Assembly (NCBI RefSeq): GCF_001524445.2 | Contig: NZ_CP013417.1 | Coordinates: 2,294,001 to 2,358,000, forward strand | Direction of reading: 5' to 3' | DNA: 64,000 nucleotides | Origin: Burkholderia savannae | GTDB taxonomy: Bacteria; Pseudomonadota; Gammaproteobacteria; Burkholderiales; Burkholderiaceae | Part shown: positions 53,774 through 61,849 of the stretch, piece after piece | How the letters are laid out: every line of letters starts with the position of its first letter | How positions within the stretch are numbered: the first letter of the stretch is position 1 | Program-made: the position numbers and the translations under genes | The notes under the pieces: model-generated | Database searches by the model: none | Told to the model about the DNA's origin: nothing | What the model saw: the letters and a program-made list of their open reading frames with translations, nothing else

Positions 53774-54292
53774 GGCAAATCCGACTGACTTAAAAATCGA
53801 TGAAAATCGCTCTTAAATCGAACCGCTCTCGTTATCTCAATAAAAAGAATTTCATTCGACACCGATTTTCGCACCCGGAAACAGATTCCACACGAAATCC
53901 GGCGGCAATTCAATCGGCCTCGGCGACATCAATTATTCGATGCGACGCTATTTTCCGGCGCGCCGCATTTCACGCGGCACGTGCTTTAAATCAGTGTGCG
54001 CCATGGAATTCGCCGTTGTCCATAACGGAATATAACAGCTTTGCAATTTTTGACAATTTGCCGATTCGATTGACAAAAAAGTTCGATCCTCCATTTTTCG
54101 ACCGACTTACCATTTATGGTAGTTGACCAAGCCTTAATTCAAAAAGAATATTCGAGCCAACGAAAGCAGAACGCATTAATGCGAATAAGAAAAATCCTAA
54201 AACAAGTCGCGCGCCTTGACGATCGAACGATGTGCGGAGCGATTAGCTCGGCTCCGCAATAAAACAAGACAAGCAAAAGGAAGGACCTGTCC
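53774..54292. promoter_or_regulatory. AT-rich divergent promoter region of the T6SS cluster
   Basis: A 519-bp region between tagK (leftward) and clpV (rightward), strikingly AT-rich compared with the genes. It holds TTGACA hexamers at 54050-54055 and 54070-54075 facing clpV. A convincing -10 at the right distance is not obvious, so an activator may be needed. The run TTTTTGACAATTTG near 54047-54060 and the A/T tracts are the kind of DNA H-NS binds. AAGGAAGG stands about 10 bases before the clpV start. No gene is seen inside. Confidence 0.65.
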
Positions 54293-57034
54293 ATGACGAT
54301 TTCGCGTCAGGCGCTGTTCGGCAAGCTCGGGGGCACGCTCTTCAGAGGGATCGAGTCGGCGACGGTCTTCTGCAAGCTGCGCGGCAACCCGTACGTCGAG
54401 CTGGTTCATTGGCTGCACCAGTTGTTGCAGCAGACCGACTCGGATCTGCACCGCATCCTCCGGCACGCGGGCATCGAGCGCGACGCGCTGGATCGCGACA
54501 TGGCGCGCGCGCTCGCCGCGCTGCCCGCGGGCGCCAGCTCGATCAGCGATTTCTCGCATCACGTCGAATCGGCCATCGAGCGCGCATGGGTGCTCGCGAC
54601 GCTGCGCTTCGACGATCGGCGCATCCGCGGCGCGTGGCTCGTGGCGGCGCTCGTGGGCACGCCGGAGTTGCGGCGCGTGCTGCTCTCCATTTCTCCGGCG
54701 TTCGGCAAGCTCGGCGCGGACGGCATCGACGACGCGCTGCCCGCGTGGATCGACGGCTCCCCGGAAGCCGCCGACGCGCCCTACGACAGCCGCGATTTCG
54801 CGCCCGTCCCGGCGGGCGCCGCATCCGATGCGATCCCGTCGGCGCCGACCGGCGCGCCGATCGAGCCGTACTGCGCGGATCTCACCGCGCGCGCGAAAGA
54901 CGGTGGAATCGATCCCGTCGTGGGTCGGGAGCTGGAAATCCGCACGATGATCGACGTGCTGCTGCGCCGCCGGCAAAACAATCCCCTCCTCACGGGCGAG
55001 GCGGGCGTGGGCAAGACGGCCGTCGTCGAAGGCCTGGCGCTCGCGATCGCGGCGGGCGACGTGCCGCCGAAGCTCGCCGGCGCACGTCTGATGAGCCTCG
55101 ACGTCGGCGCGCTGCTCGCCGGCGCGAGCGTGAAGGGCGAATTCGAATCGCGCCTGAAAAGCGTGCTCGAGGCCGCCGCGAAATCGCCCGCTCCGGTCAT
55201 CCTGTTCGTCGACGAAGCGCACACGCTGATCGGCGCGGGCGGCCAGGCAGGCACGGGAGACGCGGCGAACCTGCTCAAGCCGGCGCTCGCGCGCGGCACG
55301 ATCCGCATGATCGGCGCGACCACGTGGTCCGAATACAAGCGGCACATCGAGAAAGATCCCGCGTTGACCCGCCGGTTCCAGGTGCTGCAAGTGCAGGAGC
55401 CGGACGAGCAGGCCGCGGTCGACATGGTGCGCGGCCTCGCGCGGACGTTCTCGCGGCATCACGGCGTCCTCGTGCGCGACGAGGCGATCCGCGCCGCGGT
55501 GACGCTGTCGCATCGCTACATCCCGTCGCGCCAGTTGCCGGACAAGGCGATCAGCCTGCTCGACACCGCGTGCGCGCGCGTCGCGCTTTCGCAGCACGCG
55601 GCGCCGCGCGAACTGCAGGACGCGCGCCGGCGCCTGCGGGCAGCGCGCACCGAGCTCGACCTGCTCGGGCAAGAGGCGCGCATCGGCCTCGCGGCCGAGC
55701 AGTCCGTCGCGGCTTGCGTCGGCCGGATCGCGGCGCTGTCGGCCGAAGAGGCGGCGCTCGACGCCCGCTGGCAGGCGCAGATCGAAGCGGCGCGGGCGCT
55801 GCTCGCCGCGCGCGAGGCGGCGCTCGCCGAAGACGCGGCCCCCGAAGGCACGGCACCCGAAGGCGGCGCGATGCCGAGCGCGCCCGCCGCGGCGCTCGGC
55901 GCGCTCGAGCGCGGCTTCGCGGCGGCGCAAGGCGACGCGCCGCTCGTGTTCCCCGAAGTCGACGAGGCGATCGTCGCGCAGATCGTCGCCGACTGGACCG
56001 GCATTCCGGTCGGCCGGATGGTGACCGACGAAGTCGCCGCCGTGCGCGCGCTGCCCGCCACGCTGGAGGCGCGCGTGATCGGCCAGGCCGATGCGCTGCG
56101 CCAGATCGGCGAACGCGTGCAGACCGCGCGCGCGGGCCTGAGCGATCCGCACAAGCCGCTCGGCGTGTTCCTGCTCGCGGGCCCGTCCGGCGTCGGCAAG
56201 ACCGAGACCGCGCTCGCGCTGGCCGAGGCGCTGTACGGCGGCGAGCAGAACCTGATCACGATCAACATGAGCGAGTACCAGGAAGCCCATACCGTGTCGG
56301 GCCTGAAGGGCGCCCCGCCCGGCTACGTCGGCTACGGCGAGGGCGGCGTGCTGACGGAGGCCGTGCGCCGCCGCCCCTACTCGGTCGTGTTGCTCGACGA
56401 GATCGAGAAAGCGCATCGCGACGTGCACGAAGTGTTCTTCCAGGTGTTCGACAAGGGCTACATGGAAGACGGCGACGGCCGCTACATCGATTTCCGCAAC
56501 ACGACGATCCTGCTCACGAGCAACGTCGGCGCCGAGCTGAGCGCGAGCCTGTGCGCCGACGCGGCGCTCGCGCCCGACGCCGCGCGCCTGCGCGACGCGC
56601 TCGCGCCCGAGCTCCTGAAGGCGTTCCCGGCCGCGTTCCTCGGCCGCGTCGCCGTCGTGCCGTACCGGCCGCTCGAGCACGGCGCGCTCGCGCGCATCGT
56701 GCGCCTGCACCTGGATCGCGTGGCCGCGCGCATGGCCGGCCACCATCGGATCGCCGTCGCCTATCGCGACGCGCTCGTCGACTACATCGTCGGGCGATGT
56801 CTCGTGCAGGAAACCGGCGCCCGGCTGCTGATCGGCTTCATCGAGCAGCACGTGCTGCCGCGCCTCTCCGCTCTGTGGCTCGACGCGTTCGCCTCGAAGG
56901 CAGTCCTCGCGCGCATCGACATCGACGTCGCAGATCCGGCCGCGCCGCCCCCGGAAGCGCTCGTGTTTCGTCCGGTCGGCGCGGACCCTGCGACGTCCTC
57001 CGCGACGCCGCGTCCCGCCGCGCAGGCTCACTGA
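54293..57034 (+). CDS. clpV: ClpV (TssH) T6SS sheath-disassembly ATPase
   Basis: A 913-residue Clp/Hsp100 protein. The N-terminal domain (about 1-165) includes LVHWLHQLLQQTDSDLHRIL. AAA1 has Walker A GEAGVGKTA near residue 237 and Walker B VILFVDEAHTLIGAG. A coiled-coil M-domain lies at about 420-520, interrupted by an Ala/Glu/Pro-rich stretch (AEDAAPEGTAPEGGAMPSAP). AAA2 has Walker A GPSGVGKTE near 630 and Walker B VVLLDEIEKAH. ClpV extracts TssC from contracted sheaths so that subunits are reused. The ATG at 54293 follows AAGGAAGG. It is the first gene of the rightward operon; tssB follows 33 bp later. Confidence 0.97.
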   Translation: MTISRQALFGKLGGTLFRGIESATVFCKLRGNPYVELVHWLHQLLQQTDSDLHRILRHAGIERDALDRDMARALAALPAGASSISDFSHHVESAIERAWVLATLRFDDRRIRGAWLVAALVGTPELRRVLLSISPAFGKLGADGIDDALPAWIDGSPEAADAPYDSRDFAPVPAGAASDAIPSAPTGAPIEPYCADLTARAKDGGIDPVVGRELEIRTMIDVLLRRRQNNPLLTGEAGVGKTAVVEGLALAIAAGDVPPKLAGARLMSLDVGALLAGASVKGEFESRLKSVLEAAAKSPAPVILFVDEAHTLIGAGGQAGTGDAANLLKPALARGTIRMIGATTWSEYKRHIEKDPALTRRFQVLQVQEPDEQAAVDMVRGLARTFSRHHGVLVRDEAIRAAVTLSHRYIPSRQLPDKAISLLDTACARVALSQHAAPRELQDARRRLRAARTELDLLGQEARIGLAAEQSVAACVGRIAALSAEEAALDARWQAQIEAARALLAAREAALAEDAAPEGTAPEGGAMPSAPAAALGALERGFAAAQGDAPLVFPEVDEAIVAQIVADWTGIPVGRMVTDEVAAVRALPATLEARVIGQADALRQIGERVQTARAGLSDPHKPLGVFLLAGPSGVGKTETALALAEALYGGEQNLITINMSEYQEAHTVSGLKGAPPGYVGYGEGGVLTEAVRRRPYSVVLLDEIEKAHRDVHEVFFQVFDKGYMEDGDGRYIDFRNTTILLTSNVGAELSASLCADAALAPDAARLRDALAPELLKAFPAAFLGRVAVVPYRPLEHGALARIVRLHLDRVAARMAGHHRIAVAYRDALVDYIVGRCLVQETGARLLIGFIEQHVLPRLSALWLDAFASKAVLARIDIDVADPAAPPPEALVFRPVGADPATSSATPRPAAQAH

Positions 57035-57067
57035 CCCTGCCCTCTTCTCTCTTTCATGGAGCCAGGC

Positions 57068-57622
57068 ATGTCCGCAATCAGCAGTTCCCAGAAATTCATC
57101 GCGCGCAATCGCGCGCCACGCGTGCAGATCGAGTACGACGTCGAGGTCTACGGGTCGGAAAAGAAGGTCGAGCTGCCGTTCGTCATGGGCGTGCTCGCCG
57201 ACTTGTCCGGCAAGCCCGTCGCGCCGCTGCCGTCCGTCACCGACCGGCGCTTCCTCGACATCGACATCGACAATTTCGACGAGCGCATGAAGGCCGTCAA
57301 GCCGCGCGTCGCGTTCGCCGTGCCGAACACGTTGACGGGCGACGGCCAGCTGATGGTCGACATGACGTTCGAGAGCATCGAGGACTTCTCGCCCGCCGCG
57401 ATCGCGCGGATGGTCGATCCGCTGCGGCAACTGCTCGAGGCGCGCACGCAGCTCGCGAACCTGCAGACCTACATGGACGGCAAGTCGGGCGCGGAATCGC
57501 TCGTCAACCAGTTGCTGCAGGACGACGCGCTGCTGCGCTCGCTCGCGGCCGCGCCGAAGCCGCGGCTCGCGGGCGAGGCGAACGGCGCCGACGCCGCGGC
57601 GCGCGAGCGCGACGCCGACTGA
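57068..57622 (+). CDS. tssB: TssB, small T6SS sheath protein
   Basis: A 184-residue TssB: SQKFIARNRAPRVQIEYDVE, VELPFVMGVLADLSGKPVAP, RRFLDIDIDNFDERMKAVKP and MTFESIEDFSPAAIARMVDP. It pairs with TssC to build the contractile sheath and is full length. I start at the ATG at 57068, which has GGAG ten bases upstream, not at the ATG at 57056. tssC starts 32 bp after its stop. Confidence 0.97.
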   Translation: MSAISSSQKFIARNRAPRVQIEYDVEVYGSEKKVELPFVMGVLADLSGKPVAPLPSVTDRRFLDIDIDNFDERMKAVKPRVAFAVPNTLTGDGQLMVDMTFESIEDFSPAAIARMVDPLRQLLEARTQLANLQTYMDGKSGAESLVNQLLQDDALLRSLAAAPKPRLAGEANGADAAARERDAD

Positions 57623-57654
57623 CTGGCCGAACAGGGCAACCCGAGGAAACCATC

Positions 57655-59235
57655 ATGAAAAAACAGCAACCGCAGGCGGCCGGCGCCGAGACGCAACAGC
57701 AAACGCAATCGCAGGCCCCATCGCAGGCCCAATCGCAGGCCCAATCGCACGACGCCCAACCGCAGGCCCAATCGCAGGCCCAACCGCAATCGGATTTCGC
57801 GCAGTTGCTCGCGCACGAGTTCCGGCCGAAGACCGAGCAGGCCCGCGAGGCCGTCGAGTACGCGGTCCGCACGCTCGCCGAGCAGGCGCTCGCGCAAGCC
57901 GCGACGATCAGCGACGACGCGTACAAGAGCATCGCCGCGATCATCGCGCAGATCGATCACAAGCTTTCCGAGCAGATCAACCTGATCCTGCATCACGAGG
58001 ATTTCCAGAAGCTCGAGTCGGCGTGGCGCGGGCTGCATCACATGGTGTCGAACACCGAAACCGACGAGCGCCTGAAGATCCGCTTCATGGACATCTCGAA
58101 GGAAGAGCTGCGCCGCACGCTGCGGCGCTACAAGGGCCAGTCGTGGGATCAGAGCCCGCTCTTCAAGCAGATCTACGAAGAGGAATACGGCCAGCTCGGC
58201 GGCGAGCCATACGGCTGCCTCGTCGCCGATTACTACTTCGACCACACGCCGCCCGACGTCGACCTGCTCGGCTCGATCTCGAAAGTGGCCGCGGCGGCGC
58301 ACACGCCGTTCATCTCCGGCGCGTCGCCGTCGGTGCTGCAGATGGAATCGTGGCAGGAGCTGGCCAACCCGCGCGACCTGACGAAGATCTTCACGCAGAA
58401 CCTCGAATACGCGTCGTGGAACGCGCTGCGCAGCGCGGACGACGCGCGCTACATCGGCCTCGCGATGCCGCGCTTCCTCGCGCGCCTGCCGTACGGCGTG
58501 CATACCAACCCGGTCGACGAGTTCGATTTCGAGGAAAACACGAACGGCGCCGATCACCGCCATTACGCGTGGGCGAACGCGGCGTACGCGATGGGCGTGA
58601 ACATCAACCGCTCGTTCCGGCTCTACGGCTGGTGCTCGCTGATCCGCGGCGTCGAATCGGGCGGCACGGTCGAGAGCCTGCCGTGCCACACGTTCCCGAC
58701 CGACGACGGCGGCATCGACATGAAGTGCCCGACCGAGATCGCGATCTCCGACAGGCGCGAGGCGGAGCTCTCGAAGAACGGCTTCATCCCGCTCGTTCAC
58801 CGCAAGAACACCGATCACGCGACCTTCATCGGCGCGCAGTCGCTGCACAAGCCGGCCGAATACGACGACGTCGACGCGACCGCCAACGCGAACCTGTCGG
58901 CGCGCCTGCCGTACCTGTTCGCGTGCTCGCGCTTCGCGCACTACCTGAAGTGCATCGTGCGCGACAAGGTGGGCGCGTTCAAGGAGCGCGAGGACATGCA
59001 GCGCTGGCTGAACGAATGGATCATGAACTACGTCGACGCGGACCCCGCCAACTCCTCGCAGGACACCAAGGCCCGCCGGCCGCTCGCCGCCGCCGAAGTG
59101 CTCGTCGAGGAAGTGGAAGGCAACCCGGGCTATTACCAGGCGAAGTTCTTCCTGCGGCCGCATTTCCAGCTCGAAGGCCTGACCGTGTCGCTGCGGCTCG
59201 TCGCGAAGCTGCCGTCGATCAAGGAAGCCGCCTGA
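57655..59235 (+). CDS. tssC: TssC, large T6SS sheath protein
   Basis: A 526-residue TssC with the family core: LILHHEDFQKLESAWRGLHH, LGGEPYGCLVADYYFDHTPP, ARYIGLAMPRFLARLPYGVH, INRSFRLYGWCSLIRGVESG, MKCPTEIAISDRREAELSKN, GFIPLVHRKNTDHATFIGAQ and the C-terminal GYYQAKFFLRPHFQLEGLTV. The first ~45 residues are an unusual Gln/Ala/Ser/Pro-rich extension encoded by a CAGGCCCAATCG-type repeat (57710-57785), absent from a minimal TssC. GAGGAAAC before the ATG at 57655 is the ribosome binding site. A hairpin with a T-run follows the gene, ahead of hcp. Confidence 0.97.
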   Translation: MKKQQPQAAGAETQQQTQSQAPSQAQSQAQSHDAQPQAQSQAQPQSDFAQLLAHEFRPKTEQAREAVEYAVRTLAEQALAQAATISDDAYKSIAAIIAQIDHKLSEQINLILHHEDFQKLESAWRGLHHMVSNTETDERLKIRFMDISKEELRRTLRRYKGQSWDQSPLFKQIYEEEYGQLGGEPYGCLVADYYFDHTPPDVDLLGSISKVAAAAHTPFISGASPSVLQMESWQELANPRDLTKIFTQNLEYASWNALRSADDARYIGLAMPRFLARLPYGVHTNPVDEFDFEENTNGADHRHYAWANAAYAMGVNINRSFRLYGWCSLIRGVESGGTVESLPCHTFPTDDGGIDMKCPTEIAISDRREAELSKNGFIPLVHRKNTDHATFIGAQSLHKPAEYDDVDATANANLSARLPYLFACSRFAHYLKCIVRDKVGAFKEREDMQRWLNEWIMNYVDADPANSSQDTKARRPLAAAEVLVEEVEGNPGYYQAKFFLRPHFQLEGLTVSLRLVAKLPSIKEAA

Positions 59236-59261
59236 CCCATTGCGGGCCGGCGTCCTCGGCT

Positions 59262-59301
59262 GGCCGGCATCGCGCCTTCACCGCGACACCGGCCGTTTTT
59301 T
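59262..59301 (+). terminator. Terminator-like hairpin between tssC and hcp
   Basis: Stem GGCCGG (59262-59267) with CCGGCC (59289-59294), plus an inner stem TCGCG (59270-59274) with CGCGA (59282-59286), a 7-nt loop and then GTTTTTT. It has the form of an intrinsic terminator inside the operon and could work as a partial terminator, or as an RNA-processing site that sets hcp apart. Confidence 0.75.
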
Positions 59302-59326
59302 GTCATCAACGCAAGAGAGCAAGTTC

Positions 59327-59812
59327 ATGGCTCAAGATATTTTTTTGAAGATCGACGGGATCAACGGCGAGTCGCTCGACGACAGTCACAAGGACGAAAT
59401 CGAAGTGCTGAACTGGGGCTGGGAGATCGAGCAGGCGTCGACGATGCACACCGGCAGCGGCGGCGGCGCGGGCAAGGCGACCGTCCGGGATCTCACGTTC
59501 GAGCATGCGATCGACCGCGCGAGCCCGAATCTGATGAAGTACGCGCTGACCGGCAAGCACGTCGATCAGGCCGTGCTCGTGATGCGCAAGGCGGGCGGCA
59601 ATCCGCTCGAGTACCTGAAGCTCACGATGAGCGACGTGATCGTCACGCGGGTGAAGCCGTCGGGCAGCCGCACCGATACCGAGCGCAGCCGCGAGACCGT
59701 GTCGCTGTCGTTCGCGAAGGTCAAGCAGGAGTACGTCGTGCAGAACGCGCAAGGCGGCAGCGGCGGCGCCGTCACGACCAGCTTCGACATCAAGGGCAAC
59801 AAGGAAGCCTGA
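59327..59812 (+). CDS. hcp: Hcp, T6SS inner tube protein
   Basis: A 161-residue Hcp: MAQDIFLKIDGINGESLDDS, EIEVLNWGWEIEQASTMHTG, DLTFEHAIDRASPNLMKYAL, LVMRKAGGNPLEYLKLTMSD and the C-terminal TTSFDIKGNKEA. Hexamers stack to form the expelled tube and can carry small effectors in the lumen. It has no C-terminal toxin extension. An AGAGAGC box lies ahead of the start. Hairpins flank the gene on both sides (59262-59301 and 59826-59860), suggesting separate control of its mRNA level. Confidence 0.97.
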   Translation: MAQDIFLKIDGINGESLDDSHKDEIEVLNWGWEIEQASTMHTGSGGGAGKATVRDLTFEHAIDRASPNLMKYALTGKHVDQAVLVMRKAGGNPLEYLKLTMSDVIVTRVKPSGSRTDTERSRETVSLSFAKVKQEYVVQNAQGGSGGAVTTSFDIKGNKEA

Positions 59813-59825
59813 GCGGCGTGAGCGT

Positions 59826-59860
59826 GCGTGCGGCGGGCGCGGCCCGCGTCCGCCGCACGC
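59826..59860 (+). promoter_or_regulatory. Stable hairpin after hcp
   Basis: A perfect 11-bp inverted repeat (GCGTGCGGCGG at 59826-59836, CCGCCGCACGC at 59850-59860) with a 13-nt loop that can pair further. There is no T-run after it, so it is more likely an mRNA 3'-end stabiliser or pause site than a classical terminator. Confidence 0.6.
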
Positions 59861-59901
59861 GCCCGCCTTCGATCGCCTCACCCTCAGCACGGTGAATCCG
59901 C

Positions 59902-60405
59902 ATGCGCCCGACCACGCTCGCCGCCTTCTTCGCGCTCCCGCTCGCGCTCGCCGCATGCGCGGGCGGCCCGCCGACGCCGAAGGAACCGCCCCGTCTCGAG
60001 TTGACCGTGCGCGCCGCGCCCACGGTCAATCCGGACGACCTGAAACGCGCGGCGCCGATCGCGGTGAGCGTCTATGAGCTGAAGACCGACGGCGCGTTCA
60101 ACGCCGCCGATTTCTTCACGCTCGACGACCAGGACAAGACCGTGCTCGCCGACGATCTCGTGTCGCGCGAACGCTTGCTGCTGCGCCCGGGCGAGCGCAT
60201 GACGCTGCGCCGCAAGATCGATCCGGCCGCGACCGCGCTCGGCGTCGTCGCGGCCTACCGCGATTTGCCGAACTCGGTCTGGCGCGCCGCGTATCCGCTG
60301 CCGCCCGCGCGCGAGGCGGCCTGGTATCGCTTCTCGTCGCCGAAGCTGAGACTCACGATCGATCTCGACACGCACGCGGTGAGGATCACCGAAACCGGAA
60401 AATGA
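59902..60405 (+). CDS. tssJ: TssJ, T6SS outer-membrane lipoprotein
   Basis: A 167-residue lipoprotein with signal MRPTTLAAFFALPLALAACA (Cys19 lipidated). The TssJ/VasD domain reads PRLELTVRAAPTVNPDDLKR, APIAVSVYELKTDGAFNAAD, FFTLDDQDKTVLADDLVSRE and LRPGERMTLRRKID. TssJ anchors the TssL-TssM complex at the outer membrane. It is 89 bp after hcp and 21 bp before tssK. Confidence 0.95.
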   Translation: MRPTTLAAFFALPLALAACAGGPPTPKEPPRLELTVRAAPTVNPDDLKRAAPIAVSVYELKTDGAFNAADFFTLDDQDKTVLADDLVSRERLLLRPGERMTLRRKIDPAATALGVVAAYRDLPNSVWRAAYPLPPAREAAWYRFSSPKLRLTIDLDTHAVRITETGK

Positions 60406-60426
60406 CACGAACGTCGGAATGACACC

Positions 60427-61773
60427 ATGAGCTGGCATAACAAGGTCGTCTGGAGCGAGGGACTGTTCATGCGCCCGCAGCTGTTCCAGCAGCAGGAGCG
60501 CTACCTCGAGCACTACGCGCACCGGCGCACGGCGCCGCTCTCCCCGTTCTTCTTCGGTTTCAGCCACTACAGCCTCGACACCGAGGCGCCCGCGCTCGGC
60601 AAGATCGTCGTCAAATCGGCGAGCGGCGTATTCGCCGACGGCACGCCGTTCGACGCGCCCGGCAGCACGCCGCCGCCCGCGCCGCTCACGATCCGGCCCG
60701 AGCACCTGGACCAGGTGATCTATCTGGCCGTGCCGATCCGCGTGCCGAACGGCGAGGAAACCGCGTTCGACCATGCGGCCGAATCGCTCGCCCGCTACGT
60801 CGTGTTCGAGACCGACCTGCGCGACACCAATTCGATCGGGCAAGGGCCGAAGACAGTCCAGTTGTCGAACCTGCGGCTGCGGCTGATTCCCGAGAAGGAA
60901 CTGACGGACGCGTGGATCGGCCTTGCGCTCACGCGCGTGAAGACGATTCGCGCCGACGCCAGCATCGAGCTCGACGACACGCTGATTCCGCCCGTCACCG
61001 GTTACGGCGCGAGCGACACGCTCGCGAGCTGGCTCGCGAAGATCCACGACCTCACGCGCCTGCGCGCGAACGCGCTCGCCGAGCGCCTGACGGGCGCTGA
61101 CGGCAAGACCGGCTCGACGGCCGAAGTATCCGATTACCTGCTGCTGCAGACGCTCAACCGCTACGAGCCGCTGCTCCAGCATCTGCAGCGGGTGCCGACC
61201 ACGTCGCCCGCCGAGCTGTACGCGCTTCTCGTCGGCATGGCGGGCGAGTTGTCGACCTACGTGCGCACCGACACGCGCCGCCCGCTCGATTCGCATCCGC
61301 CGTATCAGCACGTCGCGCCGCACCTGTGCCTGAAGCCCGTCGTCGACGATGCGCACCGGCTGCTCAACGCGGTGCTCGTGCGCAGCGCGCAGAGCATCGC
61401 GCTGTCGGATCAGGGGCACGGCATCCTCAACGCCGTGGTGGACCCGGCCGACGTGCAGGGCTTCACGGCGGTCGTGCTCGCGGTGCACGCGCAGATGCCG
61501 CCCGATCTGCTGCAACAGCAATTCGCCGCGCAGGCGAAGGTGGGGCCTTCCGAACGGCTGCCCGATCTGGTGCGCAGCCACCTGTCCGGCATCGCGCTGC
61601 AGGCGCTGCCGGTGCCGCCCCGGCAGATTCCGTTCAACGCGGGCTACGTCTACTACGAACTGTCGCGAACGGGGCCGCTGTGGGACGAAGTCTCGCGGCA
61701 CGGCGGGCTCGCGCTGCACATCGCGGGCGAATTCCCGTCGTTGCGGCTCGAACTGTGGGGAATCCGGGGATAG
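60427..61773 (+). CDS. tssK: TssK, baseplate-to-membrane-complex connector
   Basis: A 448-residue TssK with the invariant start (SWHNKVVWSEGLFMRPQLFQ, QQERYLEHYAHRRTAPLSPF, FFGFSHYSLDTEAPALGKIV), the middle VSDYLLLQTLNRYEPLLQHL and the C-terminal head FNAGYVYYELSRTGPLWDEV. TssK trimers bind the baseplate through the shoulder and TssL/TssM through the head. Full length, standard place between tssJ and tssL. Confidence 0.97.
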   Translation: MSWHNKVVWSEGLFMRPQLFQQQERYLEHYAHRRTAPLSPFFFGFSHYSLDTEAPALGKIVVKSASGVFADGTPFDAPGSTPPPAPLTIRPEHLDQVIYLAVPIRVPNGEETAFDHAAESLARYVVFETDLRDTNSIGQGPKTVQLSNLRLRLIPEKELTDAWIGLALTRVKTIRADASIELDDTLIPPVTGYGASDTLASWLAKIHDLTRLRANALAERLTGADGKTGSTAEVSDYLLLQTLNRYEPLLQHLQRVPTTSPAELYALLVGMAGELSTYVRTDTRRPLDSHPPYQHVAPHLCLKPVVDDAHRLLNAVLVRSAQSIALSDQGHGILNAVVDPADVQGFTAVVLAVHAQMPPDLLQQQFAAQAKVGPSERLPDLVRSHLSGIALQALPVPPRQIPFNAGYVYYELSRTGPLWDEVSRHGGLALHIAGEFPSLRLELWGIRG

Positions 61774-61849
61774 CGGCGCGTGCAGGAAGCGACCGGGCCG
61801 CCGCGCATGCAGGTCGCGTTGATCAATCGAACGAACCGGGAGAACGCCC

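Noticed and set aside
54197..57430. 1077-codon minus-strand frame opposite clpV and tssB
   Set aside because: Composition (Arg, His, Asp, Gln) is typical of antisense translation in GC-rich DNA, and it spans two real genes of the other strand.
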